Below, one piece after another: positions 16,635 to 26,009 of a stretch of DNA of 64,000 nucleotides. Below the pieces are notes generated by a model. It was given only the letters and a program-made list of their open reading frames with translations. It was not told the origin of the DNA and did not search any database. The translations under genes were made by a program, and so were the position numbers. Source of the DNA: Edaphobacter lichenicola (lineage in GTDB: Bacteria; Acidobacteriota; Terriglobia; Terriglobales; Acidobacteriaceae); assembly GCF_014201315.1 (NCBI RefSeq), contig NZ_JACHDY010000001.1:1364001-1428000 (forward strand), written 5' to 3'. Position 1 is the first letter of the stretch, and every line of letters begins with the position of its first letter.

Positions 16635-17291
16635 ATGAGAGTAAGCCGTGCCAAGGCAGCAGAGAACCGCGAACGAATCCTTGATGTTGCAACCAGGCTC
16701 TTTCGAGAGCGCGGCATCGACGGCATCGGTGTCGCTGATCTCATGAAGAGCGCCGGTCTCACCCATGGCGGATTCTACGGCCACTTCAAATCAAAAGATG
16801 ATCTCGTCGCCCAGGCCTGCAGACGCGCCGTCACCCGGATGCGTGACAACTGGATCCGCACCATGGACCACTCCAGCGATCCTCTGGAAACCCTCGCCAA
16901 CGAGTACCTCGCCGCCAAACACCGTGACAACGCTGGCCGCGGCTGTCCCATAGCCGCCCTCGGCTCCGAGATTGCACGTCAGGGATCCGTCACGCGACAT
17001 ACCGTCACCGAAGAACTAAAGCCCTTCATCAACTACCTCTCCGAAATCGTTCAGGGCCGATCTGCAAGTCTTCGCCGCGAACGAGCCATCGCACTCTACG
17101 CCAGTCTGGTCGGCGCTGTCGTCATCGCCCGCGTCGTTGACGATCTCGAGTTTTCCAACGAAGCCCTCACCGCCGTGGCCAACGCTATCCAGAGCAAAGG
17201 TGCGAAACGGAACGCTCCAGCACCTCGCACACCGACACCACGGACGAAAAAAAGAACCGTCTCACGCGCTCCTCGCGAAACAAAAGCGTAG
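16635..17291 (+). CDS. TetR-family repressor facing the amine oxidase/RidA operon
   Basis: A 218-residue TetR protein. The helix-turn-helix occupies residues 10-58 (RERILDVATRLFRERGIDGIGVADLMKSAGLTHGGFYGHF). The ligand domain resembles the TetR_C_13/AcrR group seen in AcuR- and NemR-like repressors (NAGRGCPIAALGSEIARQ), which contain a conserved Cys in GCP. A basic, disordered Pro/Thr/Lys/Arg tail of about 30 residues ends the protein. It is divergent from the amine oxidase-RidA operon, with a perfect palindrome between them, so I infer that it represses that operon. The GCP cysteine could sense electrophiles, as in NemR, but this is speculation. Confidence 0.9.
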   Translation: MRVSRAKAAENRERILDVATRLFRERGIDGIGVADLMKSAGLTHGGFYGHFKSKDDLVAQACRRAVTRMRDNWIRTMDHSSDPLETLANEYLAAKHRDNAGRGCPIAALGSEIARQGSVTRHTVTEELKPFINYLSEIVQGRSASLRRERAIALYASLVGAVVIARVVDDLEFSNEALTAVANAIQSKGAKRNAPAPRTPTPRTKKRTVSRAPRETKA

Positions 17292-17351
17292 TTCCCTCTG
17301 CTGTCGCCTTCATTCTGAACACAGATAAGATCCATCTTCCATTTCAGAAGT

Positions 17352-17381
17352 GAGACAACTCGATACGCGACAACATATAAG
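17352..17381 (+). promoter_or_regulatory. Candidate sigma-70-type promoter of the split membrane-protein operon
   Basis: GAGACA (17352-17357) and TATAAG (17376-17381) are separated by 18 nt and stand 34 nt before the ATG at 17416. GAGG near 17408-17411 supplies the ribosome site. Confidence 0.4.
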
Positions 17382-17415
17382 ATAGGGCCATCGGTAGCAT
17401 CGACAGCGAGGTCCT

Positions 17416-17757
17416 ATGGCTTCCTCCACCTTCCCAACTCCGTACGCTGATGGTCACTCCAGCACGCAGGTATCCACGAAGACCGCGAGCGTTCCCTGGT
17501 ACATCTGGTGCGGCGCGCTCGCCGTCACTTCCTCCTCGATCGGCGGAGCATGGAACGTCTCCTGGCATCGCTCCATCGGTCGCGACAGCTTCTGGACTCC
17601 AGCGCACATGGCCATCTACGTCTGCGGAGTGCTGGCCGCGATCATCTGCGGCTACCTCATCCTGATCAACACCTTCGGACGCACCCCAAAAGACAGCGCG
17701 GCAACGGTGAATGTCCTCGGCTTTCGCGCCCCTCTCGGCGCCTTCATAGCCGCCTAG
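17416..17757 (+). CDS. N-terminal part of a membrane protein split by an in-frame amber codon
   Basis: 113 residues: a polar N-terminus, then helices VPWYIWCGALAVTSSSIGG and MAIYVCGVLAAIICGYLILI, with the conserved-looking WNVSWHRSIGRDSFWTPAH loop between them. A TAG at 17755-17757 ends the frame in the middle of a third hydrophobic segment (LGAFIAA-stop-GGIAM). The same frame continues without any shift into the gene at 17770, and a Trp codon (TGG) at this place would restore one protein of 400 residues. This is therefore a fragment of a larger multi-pass membrane protein of unknown function. The options are a nonsense mutation, a sequencing error, or a truly split gene with translational reinitiation. 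Confidence 0.7.
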   Translation: MASSTFPTPYADGHSSTQVSTKTASVPWYIWCGALAVTSSSIGGAWNVSWHRSIGRDSFWTPAHMAIYVCGVLAAIICGYLILINTFGRTPKDSAATVNVLGFRAPLGAFIAA

Positions 17758-17769
17758 GGTGGCATCGCG

Positions 17770-18618
17770 ATGATCACTTCGGCCCCGTTCGACAACTGGT
17801 GGCATGCCGCGTACGGTCTCGATGTCAAAATCGTCAGCCCACCCCACACACTGCTGATCCTCGGCATTCGCTGTGTCGCAATCGGCATACTCTTTCTGAT
17901 CCTCGCCGCAATGAATCGCGCCTCTGCCGAAGAGTCGAGCGGACATACCTTCAAGACTCTGCAGCGTCTCTTCTTGTACGTCGGCGGCCTCTTCATAGGC
18001 GGCCAGATGTTCTTCCTCTTGGAATACACCTGGGACGTGAAGCTTCACTCGGTAAGTCCTTACGTCGCGATGGGTATCGCTCTCCCTGTTGTCTTCGCCA
18101 TGCTCTCGCAGGCGTCGCGATATAAATGGGCCGCGACCTCAACCGCCGCGGTATACATGATCGTGGCTATCTGTGAGATTCTCATCCTCCCGCTCTTCCC
18201 TGCGCAACCGAAACTTGGCCCCGTCTTCTATCCGGTCACACACATGGTTCCCGCAAAGTTCCCCATCCTGATCTTCGCACCCGCGCTCGCACTCGATCTC
18301 CTCTGGCAACGCACCCGCGAATGGAAGCCCTGGATGGGCGCTTTGGTCTCCGGCTTTCTGTTCATTGCCGTTCTGGTCATCGTCGAGTGGCCATTCGCCA
18401 CATTCCTTCTCTCCAAAGCATCGGAGAACCGGTTCTTCGGCACCGGCTACTTTGACTACAACTCCCGCCCCAATGGCTTCGACCGCATGCGCATCTTCTT
18501 CGAACCCGACCATGGTGCGGTCCTATTTAGCGGCCTGCTGCGGGCTGCCGTCTACGGTTCAATCGGAACCTGGATCGGACGGAGCTTCGGTCGCTGGATG
18601 CGGAGCGTACAAAGGTGA
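17770..18618 (+). CDS. C-terminal part of the split multi-pass membrane protein
   Basis: 282 residues with about seven predicted helices (for example LLILGIRCVAIGILFLILAA, YVGGLFIGGQMFFLLEY, MIVAICEILILPLF, GFLFIAVLVIVEWPF). There are exposed His/Asn/Trp motifs (FDNWWHAAYGLDVKIVSPPH; FEPDHGAVLF). The ATG lies 12 nt after the amber codon that ends the preceding frame, in the same phase. AGGGTGG (17756-17762), overlapping the stop, is placed seven nt before the ATG, so separate translation by reinitiation is plausible. Its stop overlaps the GTG start of the next gene (GTGA), showing tight coupling. I recognise no characterised family. Confidence 0.75.
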   Translation: MITSAPFDNWWHAAYGLDVKIVSPPHTLLILGIRCVAIGILFLILAAMNRASAEESSGHTFKTLQRLFLYVGGLFIGGQMFFLLEYTWDVKLHSVSPYVAMGIALPVVFAMLSQASRYKWAATSTAAVYMIVAICEILILPLFPAQPKLGPVFYPVTHMVPAKFPILIFAPALALDLLWQRTREWKPWMGALVSGFLFIAVLVIVEWPFATFLLSKASENRFFGTGYFDYNSRPNGFDRMRIFFEPDHGAVLFSGLLRAAVYGSIGTWIGRSFGRWMRSVQR

Positions 18619-20111
18619 ACCGTTTGTCCAGCAAAGTTCGTCTTCTCCTGCTCTCGATACTTTGTCTTTTTGACGCTCCTCATTTAGCCCACGCCCACGT
18701 CGGCAGTAAGGACGTTTTTGAACAGATCAACGCTGGCCCGTACAAGCTCTTCGTCACGATTCGCATGCCGACGGTAATACCCGGCGTAGCCTGGGTCGAA
18801 GTACGTTCCAGCGGCGCGATGGTAAGGAACATTCACATTACCCCCCTCCCAATCACCGGCGAGGCATCGAAGCATCCTCCAACCTCTGACCCGATGACGA
18901 GCTCTACTGCCGACCCTGCGTTTTTTACAGGTAGCATCTGGATGATGGCCTCCGGCTCTTGGCAGGTCCGCTTCGAAATTACAGGGGAGGCCGGAGATCA
19001 GATCGCGTCGGTTCCCGTGCCAGCAGTCGCTATCTCGACCTTGAAGATGCAGCACGGCCTTGGTCTCGCGCTGGGAATCCTTGGCCTCTTTCTGGTTGTC
19101 AGCATGGCCGGTATCGTTGCTGCGGCCGTCCGCGATGCGCGTCTTGAACCCGGCGCCGCTCCATCGCCTGGTCGAAGACGAAGAGCCATTCTGGCTACCG
19201 TCGGCAGCATTGCTGTCATGGCTCTTCTGATTTGGGGCGGCGCGACCTGGTGGAACGTCGAGGCCGCAGCTTACTCCTTGAATGTTTATCACCCTATGTC
19301 GGTGCAGCCAGCGCTCTCTCGCAATCTGCTCGATCTCAACGTACTCGCCTATGATGGCGGCAAAACTCGAAGCTCCCGCTCCAACAAGGATTTTCTTCCC
19401 GATCACGGCCACTTGATGCATCTCTATGCCATTCGCGAGCCGGAGATGGATGAAGTCTTCCATCTGCATCCGGAACTGCCAGCGCCAGGAGACTTTCATA
19501 TCGCGCTGCCCTCGATGCCAGCCGGAGACTACAAGCTCTACGGCGATATCGTCCACGCTAACGGCTTCCCTGAGACGCTTGTTTCGACGATCACCATTCC
19601 TCCCAATATGCCGGGCAGTCCACTTGGCCCCGACGATGCAAATGGATCTCCCCCGCCTCTGCGCCGCGGCGAACTTGGCAACTCTTACAAACTGCCCGAT
19701 GGATACGTGATGGTGTGGGATCGCCCCTCAACCATCAATGCAAACACCGCATATGCCTTCCGCTTTTGTCTGCTTGATGCGAATGGAAAACCCGCTGCGG
19801 ATGTCCAGCCTTACATGGGCATGACAGGTCACGCAGCATTTGTTAAGACGGACGGCACCGTCTTTGCTCACACTCATCCTGAGGGGTCCGCTGCGATGGC
19901 TGCGCTCATGCTCGCCAACGGAACTAACGAGAATGATGCGAGCGACCGCAACGGAGCCATGGACATGGATATGGGGACGCATAACGAGCCGCTCTCCCAT
20001 ACCGTCGAGTTTCCTTACGGATTTCCCTCTACTGGCCGTTACCGAATCTTCATCCAGATGAAGCACGGCGCGACCATCGAGACCGGAGCCTTCGACGTCA
20101 TCGTTCCATAA
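18615..20111 (+). CDS. Membrane-anchored His/Met-rich exported protein, unknown function
   Basis: 498 residues. A signal peptide (residues 1-28, LLLLSILCLFDAPHLAHAH) leads to a first beta-rich domain (HVGSKDVFEQINAGPYKLFVTIRMPTVIPG). Two hydrophobic helices follow (about residues 143-168 and 190-210). The C-terminal exported domain contains HGHLMHLYAIREPEMDEVFHLHPE, MGMTGHAAFVKTDGTVFAHTHPEG and MDMDMGTHNE, which are His/Met clusters that could bind copper or another metal. The C-terminal part resembles YtkA/FixH-type beta sandwiches. It starts at a GTG overlapping the stop of the membrane protein upstream, so the two are translationally coupled and probably act together. A periplasmic metal-handling role is inference only. 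Confidence 0.7.
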   Translation: MNRLSSKVRLLLLSILCLFDAPHLAHAHVGSKDVFEQINAGPYKLFVTIRMPTVIPGVAWVEVRSSGAMVRNIHITPLPITGEASKHPPTSDPMTSSTADPAFFTGSIWMMASGSWQVRFEITGEAGDQIASVPVPAVAISTLKMQHGLGLALGILGLFLVVSMAGIVAAAVRDARLEPGAAPSPGRRRRAILATVGSIAVMALLIWGGATWWNVEAAAYSLNVYHPMSVQPALSRNLLDLNVLAYDGGKTRSSRSNKDFLPDHGHLMHLYAIREPEMDEVFHLHPELPAPGDFHIALPSMPAGDYKLYGDIVHANGFPETLVSTITIPPNMPGSPLGPDDANGSPPPLRRGELGNSYKLPDGYVMVWDRPSTINANTAYAFRFCLLDANGKPAADVQPYMGMTGHAAFVKTDGTVFAHTHPEGSAAMAALMLANGTNENDASDRNGAMDMDMGTHNEPLSHTVEFPYGFPSTGRYRIFIQMKHGATIETGAFDVIVP

Positions 20112-20140
20112 GCGCTCTTCATTGCATCCTGCCACAAACG

Positions 20141-23100
20141 TTAGAAGTTGAGCTTCAACTGGAACTCCGTGCTCCGAGGCCCACCGATGTCTGATGTGCC
20201 CGAACCACGTTGCACGCGATTCTGATCGTGATCACTAAAACCATTAGGACCATTGAGCAGGCCGCTCGAATTGCCAGTGGTGGTATTTGCCAAAGTACCG
20301 TTTTCGTAGTCTTTGAAGTTCGAGAAGTTAGCGACGTTGTAGAACGCGATGCCAGGCACTAGGGACAGACCCTCCCGTAAGCGGGAAAGACGGATCGGAT
20401 AGGAGAAGTTGACATCGAGGGCACGGTAGAAGGCGTTCTCGGGTCCATGAGCCTCCGGCACTGGGACGATAGGCTGCTGTGTCGCTTGGAGAGCAACCAA
20501 CTGCTGCTGACTAAATAGCCCGGCTGCGACGAGAGCCTGTCCGGCTGGTGTCAACTGACCGGCCTGCGTCGCGTTGTACTGGTTAATCAAATTATTCAGG
20601 TTCGTGCCCTTGTACTGGTGCATGAAGTATCCGGGATTCGTTCCGGGTACAAGATCACCGATCGTGCCGTCACCGGTTACGTCGGACTGGAAGATACCAG
20701 CCGTTGGACCTCCACCGGTTCCGCCATTATCAAGATTCAGATCGGTGGCCGCCGCGGAGTAAAAGTGACCGATGATGCCGACCTGTGGTCCATACTTTAG
20801 CGTTGCCGAACCGCCGAACGAGATCGCATGCGTGTGATCCAATCCATTCCGGCCAATATATTGGGTAGGATGGTCCCAGTCGTACGAAGGCGAAGCGAAG
20901 AACTGGTCCCCTACGCCTGTGTTGCCGTTGTTGATGGCGGGGTTTGCCGTCGAGACGATACGGGAAAACGAGTAGGAGATCTGCAGATTGGAGGACATAA
21001 CGCCAGGAGCCGGATGGGCCTTCTGCTCGCGGAAGACCGCCTGCAGCGCATCATAGCCAGATCGACCGACGGGTAGCAGGAAAAGCCCCTCTCCCAGCAA
21101 AGGATTGGCCCCGGGAAACGCCGCCCCCGTATCGGGAGTGAGTCCATTGTAGGATGCTGGATTGGTGTTGTTAAAGGTTCTCCCCGAATCGACCCCATTC
21201 CCCGCGAAGTCCAGGATCGAAGCTCCAGCCGCTATGGAACACGTGATTGCCGCGCTCGTGGATCCACCAGCGCATCCGAAGCCGCTGGTGGTTGTTGCTA
21301 TGGCGCTTCGGGCCGCGGCGGTGTTGAGATAGCGAGCAGCCCCAACATGATTCACGTCAATCTGTTGAACGATCTTAAGGGTTGAGTTATGAACGTAATC
21401 GACTGAGAGGATGCCACCCTTAAAGATCTCCCTCTGAATGCCGCCGTTCCACTGTTCGGAGTACGGTGTTCGGTAAGGAGCCCCATAGATGGCAGTAGCC
21501 GTCAACGTATTTCCGACAAATTGACCATTGCTGGCGGGCCCAACGGATGCGGTTACCTTCTGGAAGAGATTCGAAAGGTTGAGGAAGTGCTGACCTGCCT
21601 GACTGATTGGTTCTGTGCAAAGCGTGGCGATGGAAACGCCGCCATCGCTCGTAACCACTGTGCCATCCGGAAGCGTTAGCGAGTTGGTTCCCCCGCAGAT
21701 CGTGTGGTTTGCGTCGTTGAAGAGACCCATTTTGAGAAGCGGGCCACGGGCGTTGAGAGTATTGTTGAAGACGTCACTTTCGTAGAAGATGCCGAATGCT
21801 GCACGAAGCACTGTCTTGTGGTCTCCGGGGCTGAAAGTGAAGCCAAGCTGAGGACCGAAGTTTGCATACGGCTGGTGAACCTTCTTACCAAGCCCAGGCT
21901 GAAACTGATCGAACAGAGGGGCGCTTCCCGAGCATGGTGACAACAGCCCCGGGGCGACGTCCGAGCACAGAGGGGTTGCCAAGTCCTGGTTGGCCCGGCC
22001 GGTATCGACGCTCCAGCGAAGACCCCCTGTGAGCGTGAAGCTGGGACTGATCTTCCAGTTATCCGAGATGTAGGCTCCCTGGCGCCAATCGGTGAGTCCG
22101 CCACCCGGAAGGTTGAAACCGGGGTTCTCTGTTGAAAAGCCCTCTCCGTTGCCGAACCGGACCTGGGAAGGGAAGTACCCATTCACGGGATCAGAGGGGC
22201 AGGTGCCGGGGGTCCCGTTCCCGCAATTTGCGACCAGATTGCCGGCCAGGAGACTCACACGAGGAGAATCCTGAAAAAAACTTGCGAATCCTCCACCAAG
22301 AATACGATTCAGGCTATAGCCGTACCGGATCAGATGGGAGCCCCTGGTCCAGGATCCGTCGTAGCGTATTTGTTTATCCGACTGGTAGGTATTCTGAGGA
22401 GCATCAACGTTCGGACCGGAATATAGTCCTGCCGACGCAAGACGGAAGTTCAGGTTCTGTCCGTTCGCCCCCTGAAAGCCGTTATATACGCTGGTGTTTC
22501 CCGCAGTGCCGTCGACCAGAAGATTGTGAAACTTCTCATAGCTGCCGCGGAAAGAGTGAGTGAAGTGTCCCGTCGTGAAGTCCGCGCCACCCGCAAGACC
22601 GGGCGTGTTGTCGCGGTTGTTGTAGATCTCATAGCCCGCGCCAAAGTTTGAGCTGGACTTGTTGACATCATAGTTCGCGCGAACAAAGTAGTGCACACTC
22701 AAGGGTCCGTTGTAGTCCAGGCGAACTGTCGAATACGTCTCACGATAAGGAGAAGGAATGGTAGGGTGCGCCTGCTGAATCGCAAGGAAGATTGGGGCCA
22801 TGGTGATCGAAACGGGAGACTCCTGCTTGATGCGCTCCGCATTTCCGAAGAAGAACAGCTTGTTCTTAATGATTGGTCCGCCGACGCTTCCACCGTACTG
22901 ATTACGCTGGAAAGGGGTATCAATCCCGCCTGCAGTGTTCGCAAACAGCGCCCGGTGATCCTGGAAGTTGTAGAAGGCCTGCCCGTGAATCGCGTTGGTT
23001 CCGGAGTTGGTCGATACCAGCACCTGGCCGGTAGAAGTCACGTCACCCGAGACGTCCTGGGTCGAGCGGTTCAACTGAAAGTCGCCGATCGCACCCTGCG

Positions 23101-23734
23101 ACACGTTGAAGATGGTTGTTCCAACGTTCTCGTCAGTAATGTCCTGACCATCAAGCAGAATGCGGGTCGTGCGGCCAGAAACACCGCTGGTTGAGATAGC
23201 CGAATAACCGGCCTTCGTGGGGTCAAATGATTCCCCACTCTGCAGGATGACACCCGGTTCGATCTGGGCAAGATCGAGAAAGTTGCGCCCATTGACAGGA
23301 AGAGAATCGATCTGATCTTTCGTAATAACATCACTGACGCCAGCCTGATCCGTGTTGATCTGAAGCGCCCCCGCGTTGACCTCCACCGTCTCGGTCGAGG
23401 AGCCAATCGCGAGCTTGAAATTTCCATTCGTCGCCGTCCCCGTCCGGACTACGGTCTTCACCGTAAGCTTTTCAAACCCAGCAGCGCTCACCGTCACCGT
23501 ATAAGGTCCGGGAGTCAAAGGTCCCAGGCTATAGAAACCGCTGCTATCAGACTTCAGAGTCTTCGAGGAATTGGTGTCATTGCCGAGAATAAAGATTGTC
23601 GCATCGGGCACAATCGCTCCGGTGCTATCTGTGATTGTCCCTTGGATTGATCCACCGTTAACCGAGATCGCCTGCCCCGCTCCCATCACCGTGACGGCGA
23701 GAAATAGTACTAGCAACCCACATAGTGTCTTCAT
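20141..23734 (-). CDS. Oar-like TonB-dependent outer-membrane receptor with carboxypeptidase-regulatory domain
   Basis: A 1,197-residue outer-membrane protein. A signal peptide (residues 1-22) is followed by a CarboxypepD_reg/CNA-B-like domain (residues 28-105, GGSIQGTITDSTGAIVPDATIFI). The plug comes next (about 130-230, ITKDQIDSLPVNGRNFLDLAQ and ILLDGQDITDENVG), and then a beta-barrel ending in an aromatic residue (ELKLNF-like EFQLKLNF). This is the acidobacterial Oar-like type, thought to import oligosaccharides or other large substrates using TonB energy. No TonB box-adjacent partner genes, SusD homologue or glycosidase lie beside it. About 800 bp upstream contains no other gene, so it is transcribed alone. 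Confidence 0.92.
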   Translation of the reverse strand: MKTLCGLLVLFLAVTVMGAGQAISVNGGSIQGTITDSTGAIVPDATIFILGNDTNSSKTLKSDSSGFYSLGPLTPGPYTVTVSAAGFEKLTVKTVVRTGTATNGNFKLAIGSSTETVEVNAGALQINTDQAGVSDVITKDQIDSLPVNGRNFLDLAQIEPGVILQSGESFDPTKAGYSAISTSGVSGRTTRILLDGQDITDENVGTTIFNVSQGAIGDFQLNRSTQDVSGDVTSTGQVLVSTNSGTNAIHGQAFYNFQDHRALFANTAGGIDTPFQRNQYGGSVGGPIIKNKLFFFGNAERIKQESPVSITMAPIFLAIQQAHPTIPSPYRETYSTVRLDYNGPLSVHYFVRANYDVNKSSSNFGAGYEIYNNRDNTPGLAGGADFTTGHFTHSFRGSYEKFHNLLVDGTAGNTSVYNGFQGANGQNLNFRLASAGLYSGPNVDAPQNTYQSDKQIRYDGSWTRGSHLIRYGYSLNRILGGGFASFFQDSPRVSLLAGNLVANCGNGTPGTCPSDPVNGYFPSQVRFGNGEGFSTENPGFNLPGGGLTDWRQGAYISDNWKISPSFTLTGGLRWSVDTGRANQDLATPLCSDVAPGLLSPCSGSAPLFDQFQPGLGKKVHQPYANFGPQLGFTFSPGDHKTVLRAAFGIFYESDVFNNTLNARGPLLKMGLFNDANHTICGGTNSLTLPDGTVVTSDGGVSIATLCTEPISQAGQHFLNLSNLFQKVTASVGPASNGQFVGNTLTATAIYGAPYRTPYSEQWNGGIQREIFKGGILSVDYVHNSTLKIVQQIDVNHVGAARYLNTAAARSAIATTTSGFGCAGGSTSAAITCSIAAGASILDFAGNGVDSGRTFNNTNPASYNGLTPDTGAAFPGANPLLGEGLFLLPVGRSGYDALQAVFREQKAHPAPGVMSSNLQISYSFSRIVSTANPAINNGNTGVGDQFFASPSYDWDHPTQYIGRNGLDHTHAISFGGSATLKYGPQVGIIGHFYSAAATDLNLDNGGTGGGPTAGIFQSDVTGDGTIGDLVPGTNPGYFMHQYKGTNLNNLINQYNATQAGQLTPAGQALVAAGLFSQQQLVALQATQQPIVPVPEAHGPENAFYRALDVNFSYPIRLSRLREGLSLVPGIAFYNVANFSNFKDYENGTLANTTTGNSSGLLNGPNGFSDHDQNRVQRGSGTSDIGGPRSTEFQLKLNF

Positions 23735-24533
23735 GATTCGTCTCCTGTGCCTCGCAAGATAATCAAAAAACGATGCCGCGATGCATGACCGCGGATCGAC
23801 AAACTAAATTCAGGCCGACCTTTCGCAGAGTAAACGGCAATCTACGCGGTCGTTTTTAGATAGGCATGTGTTCCATCACGTCCATTAGTGAATGAATGTT
23901 GCTGACCGGCCGAATCTGGCCTGCACTACAAGCACTCTTCGCTATATGCACGAAAGATCTCTAATCCGAGATGGAACGGATCGTAATCACGCCTGGGTTC
24001 TATTTAAGCTACGTTCAACGCTGTGAGGGTGGGATTTGTTCCAGACGTACTGACACGTAGTGGAATCTCTCGAAGAACTGCGGACCATACGATCTTCCTT
24101 CTAGGTTCGGAAGATTTGACGAGACAGGTTCGCATCGAAAGTGGGGAAAGCCAATTCGCAACACCCTGTAAGCCATAAACTACTTCGAAATCATCTGAAT
24201 CGATACTTGGTACGACTGACTTTAGGGGAACGCGATGGGATCTGCTATGGCCGCCTCTAAAAAGTTTTCTATAGCCACTCTTCTAATTTTTGCAACTGAT
24301 GATTCGCGAAAGCTCGCGAGTGCGATAAGTCGCTCCGTGTTTTACATTTTTTTGGAAGTACCCTGACTCTTAACTTGTTGATAGAGAGCACCCGACTCTC
24401 AGCCGTTCAGAGGCACGCGCCAAACTATTTCAAAAGAACCCCTGCCGTCGGACGAGTTCGACGATGTGAAGAATCTATATGAGTAATTTTCCTGCCCAAA
24501 TGCTGCCAAAAAATGGCGTAAGTTGTTTGTCTG
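23735..24533. other. Gene-poor, relatively A+T-rich intergenic stretch
   Basis: No convincing gene lies between the Oar-like receptor and tRNA-Leu. A 43-codon plus-strand frame starting at 24236 (MGSAMAASKKF...) has a hydrophobic patch but no clear ribosome site and breaks off at 24364. Two TCGCGA hexamers at 24304-24309 and 24314-24319 form a short symmetric element. The upstream promoter of the receptor should be in 23735-23900. Confidence 0.5.
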
Positions 24534-24536
24534 TGG

Positions 24537-24622
24537 TGCCCGGAGGGGGACTTGAACCCCCACGACCGGTTAAGGTCTGCGGATTTTAAGTCCGCTGTGT
24601 CTGCCGATTTCACCATCCGGGC
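24537..24622 (-). tRNA. tRNA-Leu (anticodon TAA)
   Basis: Read on the minus strand, the 7-bp acceptor stem GCCCGGA/TCCGGGC closes an 86-nt cloverleaf. It has the long variable arm of class II tRNAs (GCAGACCTTAACCGGTC region), a T arm GGGGGTTCAAGTCCCCC and an anticodon loop CTTAAAA giving TAA. The discriminator base is A, as required for leucine, and the 3' CCA is encoded (24534-24536). It is alone, with no integrase or att-like repeat seen beside it. Confidence 0.97.
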
Positions 24623-24750
24623 TTGCGAGAGAGAGAGGACCGCCTGCACCATCTTAACGCATTCCCGAGAGATTCCCCCGCAGGGAACCTCAGCCGGCAT
24701 CTTTGCGTATCTTCGAAGAGTTCGCATCTTATCTCGGGTCGGTTCCATCT

Positions 24751-26007
24751 ATGCCTTTCCACGAAATCCTGATGCAAACCTTGTCTGCGCTCTGGGACAC
24801 CAAGCTTCGCAGCTTTCTTACAATGTTCGGCATCGTCTGGGGCATCACGTCAGTGATCCTGCTCGTTGGCCTTGGCATCGGCTTCAATGTGGACCAGAAG
24901 GAACATCTCCGCACGATTGGTACAGACATCGCGATCATCTTTGGCGGCAAGACCGGTGCCCAGGCGGGAGGATACGCCGCGGGCCGAGACATTCATCTCA
25001 CCGTCGATGACGCCATCGCGATCCAGCAACAAGCGTCTCTGGTAAAGACCGTAAGCCCCGAACTCCGCCGCAGCGTCTCCGAGGTCAGCCAGTGGAACGC
25101 AGCCAACCGACCGGTGCGTGGAGTATGGCCAGAGTATCAACGATTTCGCTCCCTCACCGTCGAGCAGGGACGTCTCATGACCGCGCAGGACGAGGACGAA
25201 GGAGCACGAGTCATTCTGCTCGGTGCCGAAGCCAACCGGCAGCTCTTTCCCGGTAAACCGGTCATCGGACAACCGCTGATGGTAAGCGGCTATCAATACA
25301 CCGTCATCGGAGTGCTTGCAAAAAAGAAGCAGAATGGCAGCTACGGCAGCGGCCCGGACAACACGCAACTCTTCACAACCTACTCGGCCATGGCCCGTGA
25401 CTTCCCACCCACCGAAGGCCCCGGCGTCATTCGCGGATATGTAAACAATATCGTCGTCGAACCGGTATCGCCCGAGATGCACGAAAAAGCCCTGGACCAG
25501 GTCTCGCGAATCATCGCAGAGCGTCATCACTACGATCCCGACGACAAAGAAGCTCTTTGGATATGGGACACCCTCGAAGGCTCGAAGTTTACCGAACGCA
25601 TCTTCAGCGTAATGACATTTTTCTTCGGCGCCGTAGCGCTGCTCACACTCGCCCTGGGCGGAATTGGCGTCATGAACATCATGCTGGTCGCAGTCACTGA
25701 ACGCACTCGCGAGATAGGCGTCCGCAAAGCCCTCGGAGCCACAGCCATCGATATCAAGCGCCAATTCCTCGTCGAGTCAGCAATCATCACATTGGTCAGC
25801 GGACTCGGTGGCCTGGCACTCGGAGTCGGCATCTGCGTCGCAATGCGCTACGTCCCGCTTCCCGACTTCGTGCCGCATCCCGTAATCTCTCCAATGGCCA
25901 TTGCCGCATCGCTCACCACCCTGGCGGCCATCACTGTCTTCGCAGGAATGTACCCTGCTCTTCGCGCTGCCAATCTTAGCCCCATGGAATGCCTGAGGAC
26001 AGAATAA
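24751..26007 (+). CDS. MacB-type ABC transporter permease, first of a tandem pair
   Basis: A 418-residue inner-membrane permease of the FtsX/MacB class. The first helix is KLRSFLTMFGIVWGITSVILLVGL (residues 16-40), followed by a periplasmic MacB_PCD domain (about 45-270). Three C-terminal helices follow, with the signature GGIGVMNIMLVAVTERTREIGVRKALGA around residues 305-335, ending in NLSPMECLRTE. The ATG at 24751 (MPFHEILMQTL) is chosen because the longer frame begins at an unlikely TTG and adds only non-conserved residues. The next gene starts 2 nt after its stop and has the same length. Such permeases usually need a MacB/LolD-like ATPase, but none is encoded nearby. Confidence 0.92.
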   Translation: MPFHEILMQTLSALWDTKLRSFLTMFGIVWGITSVILLVGLGIGFNVDQKEHLRTIGTDIAIIFGGKTGAQAGGYAAGRDIHLTVDDAIAIQQQASLVKTVSPELRRSVSEVSQWNAANRPVRGVWPEYQRFRSLTVEQGRLMTAQDEDEGARVILLGAEANRQLFPGKPVIGQPLMVSGYQYTVIGVLAKKKQNGSYGSGPDNTQLFTTYSAMARDFPPTEGPGVIRGYVNNIVVEPVSPEMHEKALDQVSRIIAERHHYDPDDKEALWIWDTLEGSKFTERIFSVMTFFFGAVALLTLALGGIGVMNIMLVAVTERTREIGVRKALGATAIDIKRQFLVESAIITLVSGLGGLALGVGICVAMRYVPLPDFVPHPVISPMAIAASLTTLAAITVFAGMYPALRAANLSPMECLRTE

Positions 26008-26009
26008 AG

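Noticed and set aside
24236..24364. A 43-codon frame in the gene-poor stretch.
   Set aside because: No ribosome binding site or family, and too short to trust.
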